From contig JAUHYJ010000322.1 of assembly GCA_030425785.1 (NCBI GenBank), positions 1-5,061 of the forward strand: a DNA stretch of 5,061 bases, given 5' to 3'. The translations under genes and the position numbers were made by a program. The stretch comes from Acidimicrobiia bacterium (GTDB taxonomy: Bacteria; Actinomycetota; Acidimicrobiia; Acidimicrobiales; Ilumatobacteraceae). The notes under the pieces are model-generated. The model worked only from the letters and a program-made list of their open reading frames with translations. It had not been told where the DNA came from and searched no databases. This document shows, in pieces, positions 4,297 to 5,061 of the stretch; the stretch's first letter is position 1, and each line of letters opens with the position of its first letter.

Positions 4297-5061
4297 CAGA
4301 GGTCGGCGAGCATCTCGAGCTGGTGGGCCTGACCGTTGAGCAGGACGGTCGTCAGGCAGGTGTCCTTCCACTTCGCCATCTCGTCGCGGATCTTGTCGGG
4401 TGGGCCGACGAGCGCGACGTCCTCGACCATCTCGAGCGGGATCGCGGCGGCGGCGTCCTGCTTCTTGCCCTCGAGGTAGAGCTCCTGCACCTTGGTGGCG
4501 ACCCCGCCCCAGCCCATCCGGTCGAACACGTCGAAGTGGAAGTTGGCGTCCTTGGCGCCCATCCCGCCGGCGTACAGCGCGAGGAACGGGCGGACGAGGT
4601 TCGCGCACTCCTCGACGTCGTCGCCCGGGATGATCGTGAGCATCGAGGCGACCTCGAACCGGTCGGCCTTGTCGGGCTCGCCGGCCGCCTCGAACCCGAT
4701 CCGCAGTCGTTCGCGGTACCAGGCGTCGTCCTTCGGGGAGAAGAACAGCGGCAGCCAGCCGTCGCAGATCTCGGCGGCGAGCGAGACGTTCTTCGGCCCC
4801 TCGGCGCCGAGGAAGATCGGGATGTCGGTCCGCAGCGGGTGCACGGTCGACTTGAGCGCCTTGCCGATGCCCATGCCGTCGTCGCCGGTGTACGGCAGGT
4901 CGTAGTGGCGGCCGTGGAACTCGACCGGTCCCTCGCGCCGCACGATGTCACGGATGATCGAGACGTACTCGCGGGTGCGTTCGAGCGGGCGTGGGTAGGG
5001 CTTGCCGTACCAGCCCTCGACGACCTGCGGCCCGGATGCCCCGAGGCCGAGGATGAACCGG
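4287..5061 (-). CDS. LLM-class F420-dependent oxidoreductase, Rv3520c-like (N-terminus off the right edge)
   Basis: Luciferase-like TIM-barrel oxidoreductases of this group use coenzyme F420 rather than FMN; the substrate of the Rv3520c family is not known. The 257 visible residues begin RFILGLGASGPQVVEGWYGK, followed by PLERTREYVSIIRDIVRREGPVEFHG. Next come GMGIGKALKSTVHPLR and the family-typical IPIFLGAEGPKNVSLAAEICDGWLP (visible residues 80-104). FLALYAGGMGAKDANFHFDV follows, and the protein ends LADLCNG. These blocks match my memory of Mycobacterium tuberculosis Rv3520c closely and in order. The family is about 345 residues, so roughly the first 85-90, including the start, lie beyond the window. 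A GTG at 4943 opens a shorter apparent frame, but conserved sequence continues upstream of it, so it is an internal valine. Its stop lies inside the shared hairpin. Family assignment is strong, and F420 use is inferred from family. Confidence 0.92.
   Translation of the reverse strand, partial: RFILGLGASGPQVVEGWYGKPYPRPLERTREYVSIIRDIVRREGPVEFHGRHYDLPYTGDDGMGIGKALKSTVHPLRTDIPIFLGAEGPKNVSLAAEICDGWLPLFFSPKDDAWYRERLRIGFEAAGEPDKADRFEVASMLTIIPGDDVEECANLVRPFLALYAGGMGAKDANFHFDVFDRMGWGGVATKVQELYLEGKKQDAAAAIPLEMVEDVALVGPPDKIRDEMAKWKDTCLTTVLLNGQAHQLEMLADLCNG

Noticed and set aside
4492..4905. Plus-strand 137-codon open frame opposite the oxidoreductase
   Set aside because: It is Ser/Pro-rich shadow sequence opposite a confidently identified gene.
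4943..5061. GTG at 4943 as the start of the oxidoreductase
   Set aside because: Conserved family sequence (LGLGASGPQVVEGWYG and PLERTREYV) continues in frame upstream to the window edge.

Overview
The window is a gene-dense, high-GC, chromosome-like segment. It most resembles an actinobacterium, and I would guess Acidimicrobiia (an Ilumatobacter-type organism). The basis is codon bias to G/C at third positions, an Rv3520c-type F420-dependent oxidoreductase, a fused pterin-dehydratase/glyoxalase-like protein, and a shortage of Shine-Dalgarno sequences. The taxonomic guess is inference. No mobile elements, tRNA, rRNA or CRISPR were seen, and nearly all the sequence is accounted for by six genes.

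Region 1 (1-1985) is a divergent pair of peptidoglycan-precursor genes. On the minus strand is the N-terminal part of D-alanine--D-alanine ligase (ddl, cut by the left edge). On the plus strand is a complete murF, whose product attaches the D-Ala-D-Ala made by Ddl to the UDP-MurNAc-tripeptide. Only 25 bases separate the two start codons. At their centre is a perfect palindrome, ACGGTACCGT, that places a TANNNT-type -10 hexamer (TACCGT) 7-8 bases before each start. This looks like one symmetric promoter giving two nearly leaderless mRNAs.

Region 2 (1986-3325) holds a complete MFS transporter of the MFS_3 (EntS-like) type on the minus strand. It converges on murF across a 20-base gap containing a small GC hairpin. 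Its cytoplasmic N-terminus is a short Thr/Pro/His-rich tail encoded by a G-rich tract.

Region 3 (3326-3430) is a 105-base divergent control region. It holds a 7+7 inverted repeat (CTTGACC-N4-GGTCAAG) and the only strong ribosome-binding site in the window.

Region 4 (3431-4270) is a likely two-gene plus-strand operon: a 57-residue zinc-ribbon microprotein, then a pterin-4a-carbinolamine-dehydratase/VOC fusion protein 9 bases later.

Region 5 (4268-5061) starts with a perfect 13-bp hairpin that contains the stop codons of two convergent genes. The second of these is the C-terminal three quarters of an F420-dependent LLM-class oxidoreductase on the minus strand, cut by the right edge.

Nothing here forms an evident new defence or mobile system. 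The observations most worth pursuing are the symmetric ddl/murF promoter, the stop-codon-embedded terminator, and the unannotated-size zinc-ribbon protein coupled to the fusion enzyme.
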